Position numbers and translations under genes: made by a program. Positions 37,686 through 45,818 of a stretch of DNA of 64,000 nt are shown here, in pieces. The stretch is from Acidobacteria bacterium Mor1 (GTDB lineage Bacteria; Acidobacteriota; Polarisedimenticolia; Polarisedimenticolales; Polarisedimenticolaceae). Position 1 is the stretch's first letter. Every line of letters begins with the position of its first letter. The notes under the pieces were generated by a model. The model was not told the origin of the DNA. It worked only from the letters and a program-made list of their open reading frames with translations, and ran no database searches. The stretch spans positions 5,323,873 through 5,387,872 of the forward strand of contig CP011806.1 of the NCBI GenBank assembly GCA_001664505.1. Direction: 5' to 3'.

Positions 37686-38524
37686 TCCCGCTTCTCCTCA
37701 TGGCGCGGGTCGAAGTGCTTTCCCTGGGCCATGGCGCGCAGGCGACGCCAGGCATCGTAGACCCCGCCGACCCCCCGCTTGCCGTCGATCAGCAGGTCGA
37801 AGGCCTTGGGATCCCGGCGTTGGGCCATCCGCGCGAGGGTGTTCTGGTTCTCCTCGAGTGCTTCCTCGAATACGCCTCGCAGGTCCCGGGCGTGTCCCGC
37901 CGGCGTTTCCGGTTGGTGCACCGGAGCGCCGAAGCGAACCAGGACCTCGGGCCGGGGCTCATTCCAGAAGACGTACTCGATGGCCAGGGGAATCGCCGAG
38001 AGGTCGGGAACTCGTTGGGCGAGATGGGCGATTCCCGGCGCCAGCTTGACCGGGCGCTCACGGGCGTCGGTGAACTTGCCCTCGGCGGTGACCCAGAGCG
38101 ACGCTTTCGGGCGAGCGAGCACGGCGCGTCCGGTGTTCAGGAAGTCGATGGCGCCGCGGCGGGAGTCCCGCTCGACGGGGAAGGCACCGAGCTTGCGGAA
38201 GAAGCGGTACTTCTCCAGGGCCTTGGCATCCATCGGCCCGTAACCCTGGTGGCCCGGGTAGAAGTGGGAGCAGAGCACCATGAACAGCACCGGATCCCAC
38301 CAGGATGCGTGGTTGGAGTAGAAGAGGGTCGGACCGTCGAGGCTCTCGGGGGGGAGGCCGTCCCAGGCGATCCGCACGCCGGTAAAGCGCCTGGCGAAGA
38401 AGCGCCGCAGGTAGATCACGAACCAGCGATAGAGCCGAGGAGAAAACTCGAGCGGCACCGCGGGGATCGCCTCAGGCTTCTCCCCGCGGCCGTCGCCGGG
38501 TCTCTTGACCGCGGCGAGTTTCAC
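37682..38524 (-). CDS. PlsC-type acyltransferase, probable carotenoid glycoside acyltransferase (CrtO/CruD-like)
   Basis: A 280-residue acyltransferase. The HX4D catalytic motif appears as NHASWWD near residue 85. A GYGPMDAKALEKYRFFRKLGAFPVERDS stretch carries the second block, and LWVTAEGKFTD the third. The C-terminal half holds a coiled Glu/Arg region and is longer than in plain glycerolipid PlsC enzymes. In staphyloxanthin and chlorobactene-glucoside-laurate pathways a comparable enzyme (CrtO, CruD) esterifies the sugar. Linkage by 4-base overlaps on both sides to the glycosyltransferase and to CrtP supports that role here. A phospholipid role cannot be excluded from sequence alone. Confidence 0.82.
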   Translation of the reverse strand: MKLAAVKRPGDGRGEKPEAIPAVPLEFSPRLYRWFVIYLRRFFARRFTGVRIAWDGLPPESLDGPTLFYSNHASWWDPVLFMVLCSHFYPGHQGYGPMDAKALEKYRFFRKLGAFPVERDSRRGAIDFLNTGRAVLARPKASLWVTAEGKFTDARERPVKLAPGIAHLAQRVPDLSAIPLAIEYVFWNEPRPEVLVRFGAPVHQPETPAGHARDLRGVFEEALEENQNTLARMAQRRDPKAFDLLIDGKRGVGGVYDAWRRLRAMAQGKHFDPRHEEKRE

Positions 38525-40092
38525 CGCACTGCACTCCTCAGAACCTGCTCGGCGTCGCCGCCGGCCAGGGGCGTTTTCGAGGCGACGCCGTCCTGGTCGA
38601 GGGTATCGGCGGCGATCCAGCCGGACATCAGCGCCATCGGCATGCCCGGCCCCGGGTGCGCGGAGCCGCCGGCGAGGTACAGGCCCTCGATGTCGCGGCT
38701 GCGGTTGCCCGGTTTGAAGGCTCCGTTGAAGGTGCCGTGGCTGGCCAGTCCGTAGATCGCGCCACGGAGCACGCGGTAGCGCTCGTGGATGTCCTGGGGC
38801 GTCAGCGCCCGGTCGACGACGATACGGTCTTCGATGTCGTCCATGCCGGCGACCCGCTTGAGCTTGTCCAGGATGACCTTGCGGTAGGCGGGGTACATCG
38901 CCGACCAGTCCTGGCCGTCGCGCAGGTACGGAGCGTGGACAAGCACGTACAGCGCTTCTCCACCCTCGGGAGCGACTTCGGGTTCCGAGCGGGCGGGGGC
39001 GGCCACGTAGCAGGTCGGGTCCGGCGCCGGGACACCCTCGCCGTAGATCGCTTCGAACTCCGCCTCAGGATCCTCGGAGAAGACGAAGTTGTGGTGCAGC
39101 AGGTGATCGTATCCCTGCTTGAGTCCGAGGTAGAGCACGACGCCGGAGCAGGCCGGCTCGTACTTGCGCCGGCCCATGAAGCGGGTACCGACGTCGCCGT
39201 TGATCAATTCCTTGTGGGTGCGCACCGTGTCCATGTTGGAGACGACCGCCGAGACCGGAATGGTCTCTCCCCGGTGGGTGACCACGCCGGTGGTCCGGCC
39301 GTCCTTGGTCTCGATCCGGTCGATGCCGGTGGAGTGACGCATCTCGACGCCCAGTTCGGTGGCCAGCTTGGCCAGGGCGACCGGAACCGCGCGGGTGCCG
39401 CCGCGGGGGTACCAGACGCCCCCTTCGGTTTGCATGTGGGCGATGCTGCAGAGCACCGCCGGCGAGTTGTAGGGCGAAGAGCCGACGTACTGGGTGAAGT
39501 GGTCCAACATCTGGGCGACCCGGTCGTCGCCGATCCGCGAGCGGATCGTTCCGGCGACGGTGCGCCCCATGCGCAGGGCGGCCACGTCGCTCAGGGTCGA
39601 CAAGCTCAGGCTGCCGCGGAAGTTCATCGTGTCCGTGAAGTCCTCGACCGACTTCCAGAAGAAGAACTTCTCGGAGATGCCGTGGAGCCGTTCGGACAGT
39701 TCGATGAAGCGCTTGTACCCGGCGGCGACCTGCTCGCCGGCGTAGTGCTGCAGCTCGCCGGTCATCTTCTCGATGTGCTCGTGAAGATCCAGTACCGAGC
39801 CGTCCTCGAAGAAGCAGCGCCACTGCGGGTCGAGACGGATCAGGTCCAGTTCGCGGTGCAGGTCCCGGCCGGACTCGCCGAAGATGCGCTCGAGCACCCG
39901 CGGTACGGTCAGGATCGTCGGGCCCATGTCGAAGCGGAAGCCGTCTTCTTCGAGCACCGCGGCCTTGCCGCCGAACCAGGGGTTCTTCTCCAGCAAGGTC
40001 ACCTGATAGCCCCGGGCGGCCAGGGTGCAGGCGGCCGCGAGGCCTCCCAGTCCGCCACCAATCACAGCAACTCGTTCATCTCGGTTCGTCAT
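38521..40092 (-). CDS. crtP: CrtP-like carotenoid terminal oxygenase (CrtI-family flavoprotein)
   Basis: A 523-residue FAD protein of the phytoene-desaturase superfamily. The dinucleotide fold GGGLGG is at 12-17, followed by FGGKAAVLEEDGFRFDMGPT. Diagnostic stretches resemble Staphylococcus CrtP (4,4'-diaponeurosporene oxygenase) more than CrtN: FTQYVGSSPYNSPAVL, LHHNFVFSEDPE, LRGAIYGLASHG and the C-terminal FAD motif GGSAHPGPGMPMAL. By that homology it would oxidise the terminal methyl group to an aldehyde, feeding the aldehyde dehydrogenase encoded just upstream. The start has GAGGG upstream, 8 bases after the dehydrogenase stop. The assignment as CrtP rather than a C40 desaturase rests on motif comparison from memory. 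Confidence 0.84.
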   Translation of the reverse strand: MTNRDERVAVIGGGLGGLAAACTLAARGYQVTLLEKNPWFGGKAAVLEEDGFRFDMGPTILTVPRVLERIFGESGRDLHRELDLIRLDPQWRCFFEDGSVLDLHEHIEKMTGELQHYAGEQVAAGYKRFIELSERLHGISEKFFFWKSVEDFTDTMNFRGSLSLSTLSDVAALRMGRTVAGTIRSRIGDDRVAQMLDHFTQYVGSSPYNSPAVLCSIAHMQTEGGVWYPRGGTRAVPVALAKLATELGVEMRHSTGIDRIETKDGRTTGVVTHRGETIPVSAVVSNMDTVRTHKELINGDVGTRFMGRRKYEPACSGVVLYLGLKQGYDHLLHHNFVFSEDPEAEFEAIYGEGVPAPDPTCYVAAPARSEPEVAPEGGEALYVLVHAPYLRDGQDWSAMYPAYRKVILDKLKRVAGMDDIEDRIVVDRALTPQDIHERYRVLRGAIYGLASHGTFNGAFKPGNRSRDIEGLYLAGGSAHPGPGMPMALMSGWIAADTLDQDGVASKTPLAGGDAEQVLRSAVR

Positions 40093-40100
40093 CGTTTCCC

Positions 40101-41558
40101 TCACTTGCGACCCGCCCGGGCGATCACGGTCTTCAGAAGCTCGATCCATCCACGAACGCGCATGCCGGGACTGCCGTGGGCAGCCCGGGCGTACGCGCTG
40201 AAAAGTCTAGTCTCGTCGCCGACCGGCGGATCCAGGTGCGGACGTCCGCGTCCGCTCCGGGTGCTGACCGCCTTGGTCCGCGTCAGTTCCAGCAGCCCCT
40301 CGGCACCGCGAGTCACGCCGAAGCCGCTCAGTCCGCTGCCGCCGAAGGGGAGGCGGGGGTCGGCTGTCGGCACGACGGCGTCGTTGATCACCACCACGCC
40401 GGCGCGGATCCGCTGTGCCAATGCCCGGGCACCGGCTTCCCCGCCGAACACCGTCGCGCCCAGGGCGTAGGGGCACTCCGAGTCGCGAATCAGCGCCTGC
40501 TCGTCACCCTGGACCGGGATGACCGAGATCAGCGGCAGCATCAGGTTGGCGGAGAGCAGGGGAGAGCCGACCGGTACGCCGTCGACGACCGTCGGCGCCA
40601 TCGTATCCTGTTCGTCGATGCCGCCGCAGACGACCTGGGCGCCATCCCGTTCTGCTTCGGAGAGCCAGCCCCGAAGCTTCCCGGCCATTGCGGCCGGGAT
40701 CGGGACTCGTTCGGCGTTACGGACCTCTGCCGCCAGGTGTTCGACCATCCCCTGGTGAATATCCTGATGCACGAACATACGGCGGGGGCCGATGCAGGTC
40801 GCACCCCCGTTGAGTTTCAGCGCGAAGGCGAGGGAGCGTGCGGTCAGCTTCAGGTCGGCGTCGTTGCGCACGAAGACCGCGTCGCAGCCGGAGAGCTCCA
40901 TGGTTGCCGGGGTTGCCGAGCCGGCCAACCGGCTGAGCACGGTCTGACCGGTTGCGAGGGAGCCGGTAAGCAAGACCTTGTCGACACCCGCCTCGATCGC
41001 GGTTTCGGCTGCTTCCACCGACTCGTCGAGAATCGTCAGGGTCCCCGGGGGCAGACCGGCGTCCTGCAGCCAGCCTGCCAGCAGACGCATCGGCGCCGAA
41101 CATCCCGGAGCCGGTTTGACCAGCACGCTGTTGCCTGCGGTCAGCGCCTGGAGCAACTGAACACCGGGCAGGAACAGCGGGTAGTTGGAGGGTGCGAGGA
41201 TCAGCACCAGGCCCAGAGGTTCCCGCAGGATCTCGAGGCGGGTTCCGGCGAGCCAGGCGGGGCGCCCGCGGCGCTCGGTCCTCGGGGCGAGGAGCGCGGC
41301 GGCCCGCCGCTCGAGGAACTTGCAGGCGTCGGCCAGGGGGAGCACCTCGGCGGTCAAGGTGTCGGGCACCGGGCGGCGATCGACGCTGGCGGCCAGAGTC
41401 TCGGCATCCTCGGCGATACGGCGGCGCAGCCGCTCGACCACCCGAAGCCGCTCGGCAATCGAATCCCGTCTCCAGCGTCTGCCGGCGGCGCGAGCCGAGC
41501 GGATCAGGTCGTCGAAGGCTTTGCGGCTCATCGACTCGATGGAGACCGGTTCGATCAT
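40101..41558 (-). CDS. Aldehyde dehydrogenase, probable 4,4'-diaponeurosporenal/diapolycopenal dehydrogenase
   Basis: A 485-residue NAD(P)-dependent aldehyde dehydrogenase: [17 protein letters not shown] with the Asn of the oxyanion site, [12 protein letters not shown] for cofactor binding, [11 protein letters not shown] near 195, catalytic Glu in TMELSGCD near 220, and nucleophile Cys in GATCIGPRR near 253. The protein is shorter than generic family members at the N terminus and belongs to the membrane-associated group that includes AldH/CrtNc of C30 carotenoid pathways. It overlaps crtN's stop (ATGA) and is followed by crtP. The predicted reaction is carotenoid aldehyde to carboxylic acid, the acceptor for the glycosyltransferase. 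Confidence 0.87.
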   Translation of the reverse strand: MIEPVSIESMSRKAFDDLIRSARAAGRRWRRDSIAERLRVVERLRRRIAEDAETLAASVDRRPVPDTLTAEVLPLADACKFLERRAAALLAPRTERRGRPAWLAGTRLEILREPLGLVLILAPSNYPLFLPGVQLLQALTAGNSVLVKPAPGCSAPMRLLAGWLQDAGLPPGTLTILDESVEAAETAIEAGVDKVLLTGSLATGQTVLSRLAGSATPATMELSGCDAVFVRNDADLKLTARSLAFALKLNGGATCIGPRRMFVHQDIHQGMVEHLAAEVRNAERVPIPAAMAGKLRGWLSEAERDGAQVVCGGIDEQDTMAPTVVDGVPVGSPLLSANLMLPLISVIPVQGDEQALIRDSECPYALGATVFGGEAGARALAQRIRAGVVVINDAVVPTADPRLPFGGSGLSGFGVTRGAEGLLELTRTKAVSTRSGRGRPHLDPPVGDETRLFSAYARAAHGSPGMRVRGWIELLKTVIARAGRK

Positions 41559-43126
41559 CGTGCGTTGGCTACCGATCGTGCGGGAGCGAGTTCCGGCGCT
41601 TCGGCGGCCGGGGTGACCTGTTCACGGTAATCCGCGACGCCGAGATCCCGGCTCAGCAGTTCCGAGCTGATCTTGGCCGACTCGAAGATGACCGGCAGGC
41701 CGCTTCCCGGGTGGGTGCCGCCGCCGACCAGGTAGACCCCTTCGAGATCCTCGAAGCGGTTGCGGGGGCGCATGTGCAGCATCTGGTCGAGTGAGTGGGC
41801 CAGGTTGAAGGTCGCGCCCTTGTAGATCCGCTGCTCGTGCTGCCAACCGGCAGGGGTCAGCACCTTCTCGTAGCGGATCCGGGACTCCACGTCCTCGAGG
41901 CCGATCTTCTCCAGCTGCTTGAGCACCAGCGAGCGGAAGCGCGGGGTTTCGACGGACCAGTCCACGTTGGGATGCTGGTGGGTCACCGGGACCAGCACGT
42001 AGAGGCTGGACATTCCCGGGGGCGCCATGGCCGGGTCGGTGACGCAGGGGTTCTGCACGTAGAACGAGGGGTTGTCCGACAGCACGTGCCGCTTCTCGAT
42101 GTCCTTGAGGTTCTGCTGGTAGTCCCGGGTCAGGAAGATGTTGTGGTGGTCGAGCTTTTCCTCCCGACCGGTGATGCCCAGGTACATCATGAAGGTCGAG
42201 CAGGAGTACTTCTTCTTTTTCAGCTTGCGGTCGGTCCAGCGCTTGCGCAGCCGGTCGGGGACCAGCCGGCTCATCGCGGCGGCGAAGTCGGCGTTGATCA
42301 CCATGGCGTCGCCACGGTAGATGCCTTCGGGGGTGCGCACGCCGACCGCTCGGCGGCCCTCGAAGAGAATCTCTTCAACCGGTTCGTTGAGCCGGATGTC
42401 GACCCCCTGATCGGTCGCGACACGGGCCATGGCCCGGGACACCGCGCCGCAGCCACCCTTGGGGTGGTAGACGCCGTGCTCGTACTCGAGGAACGCCAGG
42501 ATCGTGAACAGGCTGGGGCACTGATAGGGGGACATGCCCAGGTACTTGCTCTGGAACGAGAAGGCCAGCCGGATGCGCGGGTCGCGGAACCAGCGGCCGA
42601 GGTCGCGGTCGACGCTTTGATGGGGGCGCACCAGCGGAAGAATCTTGGGGGATATGCGCAGTAGATCGCGCCAGCTGTTGAACGGAGACTCGAGAATCGG
42701 CTTGAACGCCTCGAGCTTGGCCCGGTTGTCGGCGACGTAGCGGTCCAGACCGTCGGCATCGCCGGGGGAGAGTCTCGCGATCTCCGCCCGGAAGCGGCCC
42801 ATGTCCGAGGTCGCGGTCAGTTCGCCGCCGTCCTCGAAGGTCAAGCGGTAGTGCTTGTCCAGGCGAATCAGGTCGACCTCTTCGTCAAGGTTCCGGCCGC
42901 AGGCCTCGAAGATCGAGCGCAGGACCTGGGGATAGAGAAAGAAGGTCGGTCCGAGATCGAACTTGAAGCCGTCCTGTTCCAGCGTGGAGGTTCGCCCCCC
43001 GACCTGGTCCTGGCGTTCGACCACGGTTACTTCGAAGCCGGCTCTGGACAGCAGCATGGCGCTGGCCAGGCCCCCCGGCCCCGCTCCTACGACGATCACC
43101 CGTTTCCCGTTGGCTGCGTTATTCAC
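41555..43126 (-). CDS. crtN: CrtN-like C30 carotenoid desaturase (diapophytoene/squalene-type)
   Basis: A 523-residue FAD-dependent desaturase. GAGPGG is at 14-19 and the [15 protein letters not shown] segment follows. [26 protein letters not shown] and the end [12 protein letters not shown] match the pattern of 4,4'-diapophytoene desaturase CrtN. No crtM (diapophytoene synthase) is present in the window, so the substrate may be squalene or diapophytoene made elsewhere, as in bacteria using HpnCDE. The start is GTG at 43126, with GAGGAG five bases upstream; the nearer ATG is out of frame and hits a stop at once. This is the first gene of the operon and lies just behind a good promoter. Confidence 0.86.
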   Translation of the reverse strand: MNNAANGKRVIVVGAGPGGLASAMLLSRAGFEVTVVERQDQVGGRTSTLEQDGFKFDLGPTFFLYPQVLRSIFEACGRNLDEEVDLIRLDKHYRLTFEDGGELTATSDMGRFRAEIARLSPGDADGLDRYVADNRAKLEAFKPILESPFNSWRDLLRISPKILPLVRPHQSVDRDLGRWFRDPRIRLAFSFQSKYLGMSPYQCPSLFTILAFLEYEHGVYHPKGGCGAVSRAMARVATDQGVDIRLNEPVEEILFEGRRAVGVRTPEGIYRGDAMVINADFAAAMSRLVPDRLRKRWTDRKLKKKKYSCSTFMMYLGITGREEKLDHHNIFLTRDYQQNLKDIEKRHVLSDNPSFYVQNPCVTDPAMAPPGMSSLYVLVPVTHQHPNVDWSVETPRFRSLVLKQLEKIGLEDVESRIRYEKVLTPAGWQHEQRIYKGATFNLAHSLDQMLHMRPRNRFEDLEGVYLVGGGTHPGSGLPVIFESAKISSELLSRDLGVADYREQVTPAAEAPELAPARSVANAR

Positions 43127-43185
43127 GACATCTCCTCAGGCTGAGTCCTGCGCCGGGCAGCTCCCCAGTGCGCCCGACCCCGATC

Positions 43186-43213
43186 ATTCTAGCTTCTGTC
43201 CAGAAAGTGACAA
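43186..43213 (-). promoter_or_regulatory. Sigma-70-type promoter of the carotenoid operon
   Basis: On the minus strand, -35 TTGTCA (43213-43208) and -10 TAGAAT (43191-43186) are separated by 16 bases. Initiation would fall near 43179, leaving a leader of about 53 bases before the crtN GTG. The region is visibly AT-richer than its surroundings. Confidence 0.65.
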
Positions 43214-43229
43214 GAATTTTTTCTGGACA
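43197..43229. promoter_or_regulatory. Perfect inverted repeat overlapping the crt promoter
   Basis: TGTCCAGAAA (43197-43206) and TTTCTGGACA (43220-43229) are perfect 10-base arms around a 13-base centre. The -35 box lies in the centre and one arm fills the -35/-10 spacer, a position suited to a repressor or a spacer-distorting activator such as a MerR/CarH-type regulator. No regulator gene is adjacent. The site lies 165 to 197 bases upstream of the divergent radical SAM gene and could also act on it. Confidence 0.55.
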
Positions 43230-43393
43230 AAGCCGTATCAAGTGAGTCGTTTGGCGAAAATTTTGCGAAAATGAATTCCTCTGTCGACTCTTTGTTCGTG
43301 TCGTGAAGGGTTTCGGTCCAGATCGGGGTCTGGATTCGGCCCGGGATGATTTTAAGCCAGAGAATGGGGCGAGCAGAGCGCTAGACTGCCCCC

Positions 43394-44266
43394 ATGCGTT
43401 ACGAAGGGACCGTCTACCGGCCGCCCAGCGAGGCGGATGCATTCATCCTGCAGGCCACCATCGGTTGCTCCTGGAACGCCTGCACGTACTGCGACATGTA
43501 CCGGGCGAAGCAATTCCGGGTGCGCGACATGTCCGAGGTCCTCGCGGACATCGAGGAGGTCCGGCAGGCGGCCGGGGACCAGGTGGACAAGGTCTTCGTT
43601 GCCGACGGCGACGCCCTGGTGATGGAGCTGGGCCACTGGCGGGAGATCCTGGATGCGTGCCGCGAGGCGTTTCCGCGGCTCCGCCGGGTGAGTTGCTATG
43701 CCACGGCGATGAACCTCAAGGCCAAGTCCGTCGAAGAACTGAAGTCGCTGCGGGAGTGGGGTCTGCGCCTCTGCTACATCGGGCCGGAGTCGGGGGACGA
43801 CCCGACCATGAAGAAGATCGCCAAGGGGGCCGGGTTCGACGACCATGCCGAGGCCGCCCGCCGGGCTCACGAAGCGGGGCTCAAGCTCTCGGCGATCTTC
43901 CTGCTGGGAGCCGGCGGTGTCGAGCGCAGCCAGGAGCACGCTCGGGCGTCGGCGGAGCTGGCGACGGCGATGAACCCGCGCTTCGTCTCCCTGCTGACCC
44001 TGACGGTGATTCCGGGGACTCCGATTGCCAAACTTCAGGAGCGAGGCAAGTTCACCCTGCCGGGGGTCGAGGCCCTGCTGCGTGAACTTCGGACCTTCGT
44101 TGCGCACGCCGAGCCGCGGGATGCGATCTTCCGCACCAACCACGCGTCGAACTACTTGCCGCTCTCCGGACGCTTGCCCAGGGACCGGGAGCGGATCGTC
44201 GGGGTCGTCGATGCAGCCCTGGGCGGAGACGCGCCGCTACGGCCGGAGTGGGCCCGGGGGCTCTGA
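43394..44266 (+). CDS. Radical SAM protein
   Basis: A 290-residue radical SAM enzyme. The iron-sulphur motif is GCSWNACTYC, with cysteines at 25, 30 and 33, a CX4CX2C spacing that differs by one from the classical CX3CX2C but is usual for the group with a GCSWNxCxFC signature. DKVFVADGDALVMELGHWREIL and a conserved GPESGDDPTMKKIAKG segment follow, then LSAIFLLGAGGVERSQEH. These belong to the B12-independent Elp3/NifB-like radical SAM core. No accessory domain is fused. The substrate is unknown. It is transcribed divergently from the carotenoid operon, so a role in the pigment pathway is possible but not shown. Confidence 0.87.
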   Translation: MRYEGTVYRPPSEADAFILQATIGCSWNACTYCDMYRAKQFRVRDMSEVLADIEEVRQAAGDQVDKVFVADGDALVMELGHWREILDACREAFPRLRRVSCYATAMNLKAKSVEELKSLREWGLRLCYIGPESGDDPTMKKIAKGAGFDDHAEAARRAHEAGLKLSAIFLLGAGGVERSQEHARASAELATAMNPRFVSLLTLTVIPGTPIAKLQERGKFTLPGVEALLRELRTFVAHAEPRDAIFRTNHASNYLPLSGRLPRDRERIVGVVDAALGGDAPLRPEWARGL

Positions 44267-44290
44267 CCGCGGGTGGCGCGGCCGCAGCCG

Positions 44291-44755
44291 CTACCAACCC
44301 AGGGTGCCGGGTCCGCCCTTGAACGGGCCGCGCAGGTCCTCGGTGATCCACCCGCCGTAGAAGTCTCCTTCCTGGGGCTTGACCCGTTCGTCGTCAACGA
44401 AACAGGCGTCCATCTTCCCGGCGTAGAACGAGAGGTAGCCCGCCATCGCCTCGAACCCGCGGGTCGGCTCCGGATAGGCCCAGGCGGCATGGCCGGCGGT
44501 GCGACCGTCGACGGTGACGTCGAAGTAGCGGGCCAGCCCCTTGAACTCGCAGTAGCTGCTGCTGGGCGATTCGGTCAGGTACTCCATCCGCACATCCTCG
44601 GGGGGCACGTAGTAGGCGGGAGGATGGCTGGTCTCGAGCACCCGGTAGGCCCGGGCCGTGTCCAGAAGCAACACGCCGTTGAATTCGATGCGCAGCCTGC
44701 GGCCGGTGGGCTCCAGCCGTGGCGGACGGGGATAGTCCCAGACGGATTCGCTCAT
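44291..44755 (-). CDS. DUF427 domain protein
   Basis: A 154-residue protein consisting of a DUF427 (PF04248) domain: VWDYPRPPRLEPTGRRLRIEFNG at the start, YYVPPEDVRMEYL near the middle, SSYCEFKGLARYFDV and AAWAYPEPTRGFEAMAGYLSFY later, all characteristic. The fold is a small mostly-beta domain of unknown activity. The ATG at 44755 is the only start giving the normal length. The 3' end lies 24 bases from the convergent radical SAM stop. Confidence 0.88.
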   Translation of the reverse strand: MSESVWDYPRPPRLEPTGRRLRIEFNGVLLLDTARAYRVLETSHPPAYYVPPEDVRMEYLTESPSSSYCEFKGLARYFDVTVDGRTAGHAAWAYPEPTRGFEAMAGYLSFYAGKMDACFVDDERVKPQEGDFYGGWITEDLRGPFKGGPGTLGW

Positions 44756-44815
44756 GTGTCGAGCGTAGCAGGGTCGCGCCACCCGGGCGGGCCGGGCCGG
44801 TAGAGGCTCCCGGGG

Positions 44816-45154
44816 CTAGTTGTCTTCCCCGGGTTTGTAGACCGCGGGGAAGGGCATCAGGTTGCTCTCGCTGTCGGACCGCTGGGAAATGCGGCTCTGT
44901 CCTTCTTTTTCGACCTGATCGATGCGGACCACCGCGTGCATCGGCACGAAGAAGCGGCGTACGCCCTTGAACTCGTTGCGCAGCCTTTCCTCGGAGGGAT
45001 CGACAACCACCTGAGTCGTCTGACCGAAGAGCAGGCCCTCGATCTCGACGAAGCCCATCATGCCGCCCTGGGTGACCGACTCGCAGTAGATCTCGTAGAT
45101 CTGGCCGCGGTTGTAGAAGATCACCTTGTAGCGCGTTTCGGTCTTTTCGCTCAT
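44816..45154 (-). CDS. DUF1820 family protein
   Basis: A 112-residue cytoplasmic protein of the DUF1820 family (PF08850): YKVIFYNRGQIYEIYCESV, GFVEIEGLLFGQ, VVVDPSEERLRNEF and the RFFVPMHAVVRIDQVEKEG core are all typical, and length is normal. The C-terminal tail is polar (ESNLMPFPAVYKPGEDN). Its biochemical role is unknown. It shares a 101-base divergent intergenic region with tspO. Confidence 0.88.
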   Translation of the reverse strand: MSEKTETRYKVIFYNRGQIYEIYCESVTQGGMMGFVEIEGLLFGQTTQVVVDPSEERLRNEFKGVRRFFVPMHAVVRIDQVEKEGQSRISQRSDSESNLMPFPAVYKPGEDN

Positions 45155-45255
45155 GGCCGTTCGCTCACCTCGCTGCTAACCATAGTTCAGGGGCTCGCGC
45201 CGGCACAAGCCGCGGCCCCGTCCTCCCGGAGTCACCGAGCGCAAGGAGAAGCCTA

Positions 45256-45765
45256 ATGCAGGCCACCAACGCCGAAGCCCCTGCCGAGTCCTTCGGCCGC
45301 AGTCTTGTTGCCCTCGTGGTCGCTGTCCTGGCTTGTCTGGGGATCGGCGGAGCGGGGTCGGCGTTGACCAACGTTTCGGTCAAGACCTGGTATCCCACGT
45401 TGACCAAGCCATCCTGGAATCCACCCGACGCGGCCTTTCCGATCGTCTGGACCACTCTGTTCGTGATGATGGGGATCTCCGCATGGCTTGTCTGGCGCCG
45501 GCGCCGGCTGGTCCGCGTCGACCGGGCGCTGATCCTGTTCGCCGTGCAGCTGGCGCTCAACATCGCCTGGTCGGCGTTGTTCTTCACCCTGCGCAACCCG
45601 GGTCTGGCCTTCGCAGAGATCCTGATGCTGTGGGTGATGATTGCGGCGACGGCCGCGGCCTTCTTCAAGGTGTCCCGGCTCGCCGGGTGGCTGCTGGTGC
45701 CCTACCTCGCCTGGGTCGGCTTTGCTGCGGTGCTGAACTTCACGATCTGGCGGCTGAACAGCTAG
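45256..45765 (+). CDS. tspO: TspO/MBR tryptophan-rich sensory protein
   Basis: A 169-residue five-helix membrane protein of the TspO/MBR family. Family marks visible include SVKTWYPTLTKPSWNPPDAAFPIVWT near the first loop, NIAWSALFFTLRNPGLA in the middle and PYLAWVGFAAVLNFTIWRLN at the end. AAGGAG precedes the ATG. TspO binds tetrapyrroles and modulates photosynthesis and carotenoid gene expression in Rhodobacter. Here it lies about 2 kb from the carotenoid operon, which makes a related stress or porphyrin role attractive but unproven. A strong stem-loop follows its stop. Confidence 0.93.
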   Translation: MQATNAEAPAESFGRSLVALVVAVLACLGIGGAGSALTNVSVKTWYPTLTKPSWNPPDAAFPIVWTTLFVMMGISAWLVWRRRRLVRVDRALILFAVQLALNIAWSALFFTLRNPGLAFAEILMLWVMIAATAAAFFKVSRLAGWLLVPYLAWVGFAAVLNFTIWRLNS

Positions 45766-45790
45766 CGGGCCCGGATTGCTCCGGGCCCGC
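45765..45790. terminator. Bidirectional stem-loop between tspO and the S8 peptidase
   Basis: GCGGGCCCGG (45765-45774) and CCGGGCCCGC (45781-45790) form a perfect 10-base-pair stem with loop ATTGCT, starting on the last base of the tspO stop. Two convergent genes end here. The T-tract is weak on both strands, so it is a GC-stem terminator. Confidence 0.72.
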
Positions 45791-45818
45791 GCCGTTCCTT
45801 GATCGCCGGTCGAGTCGG

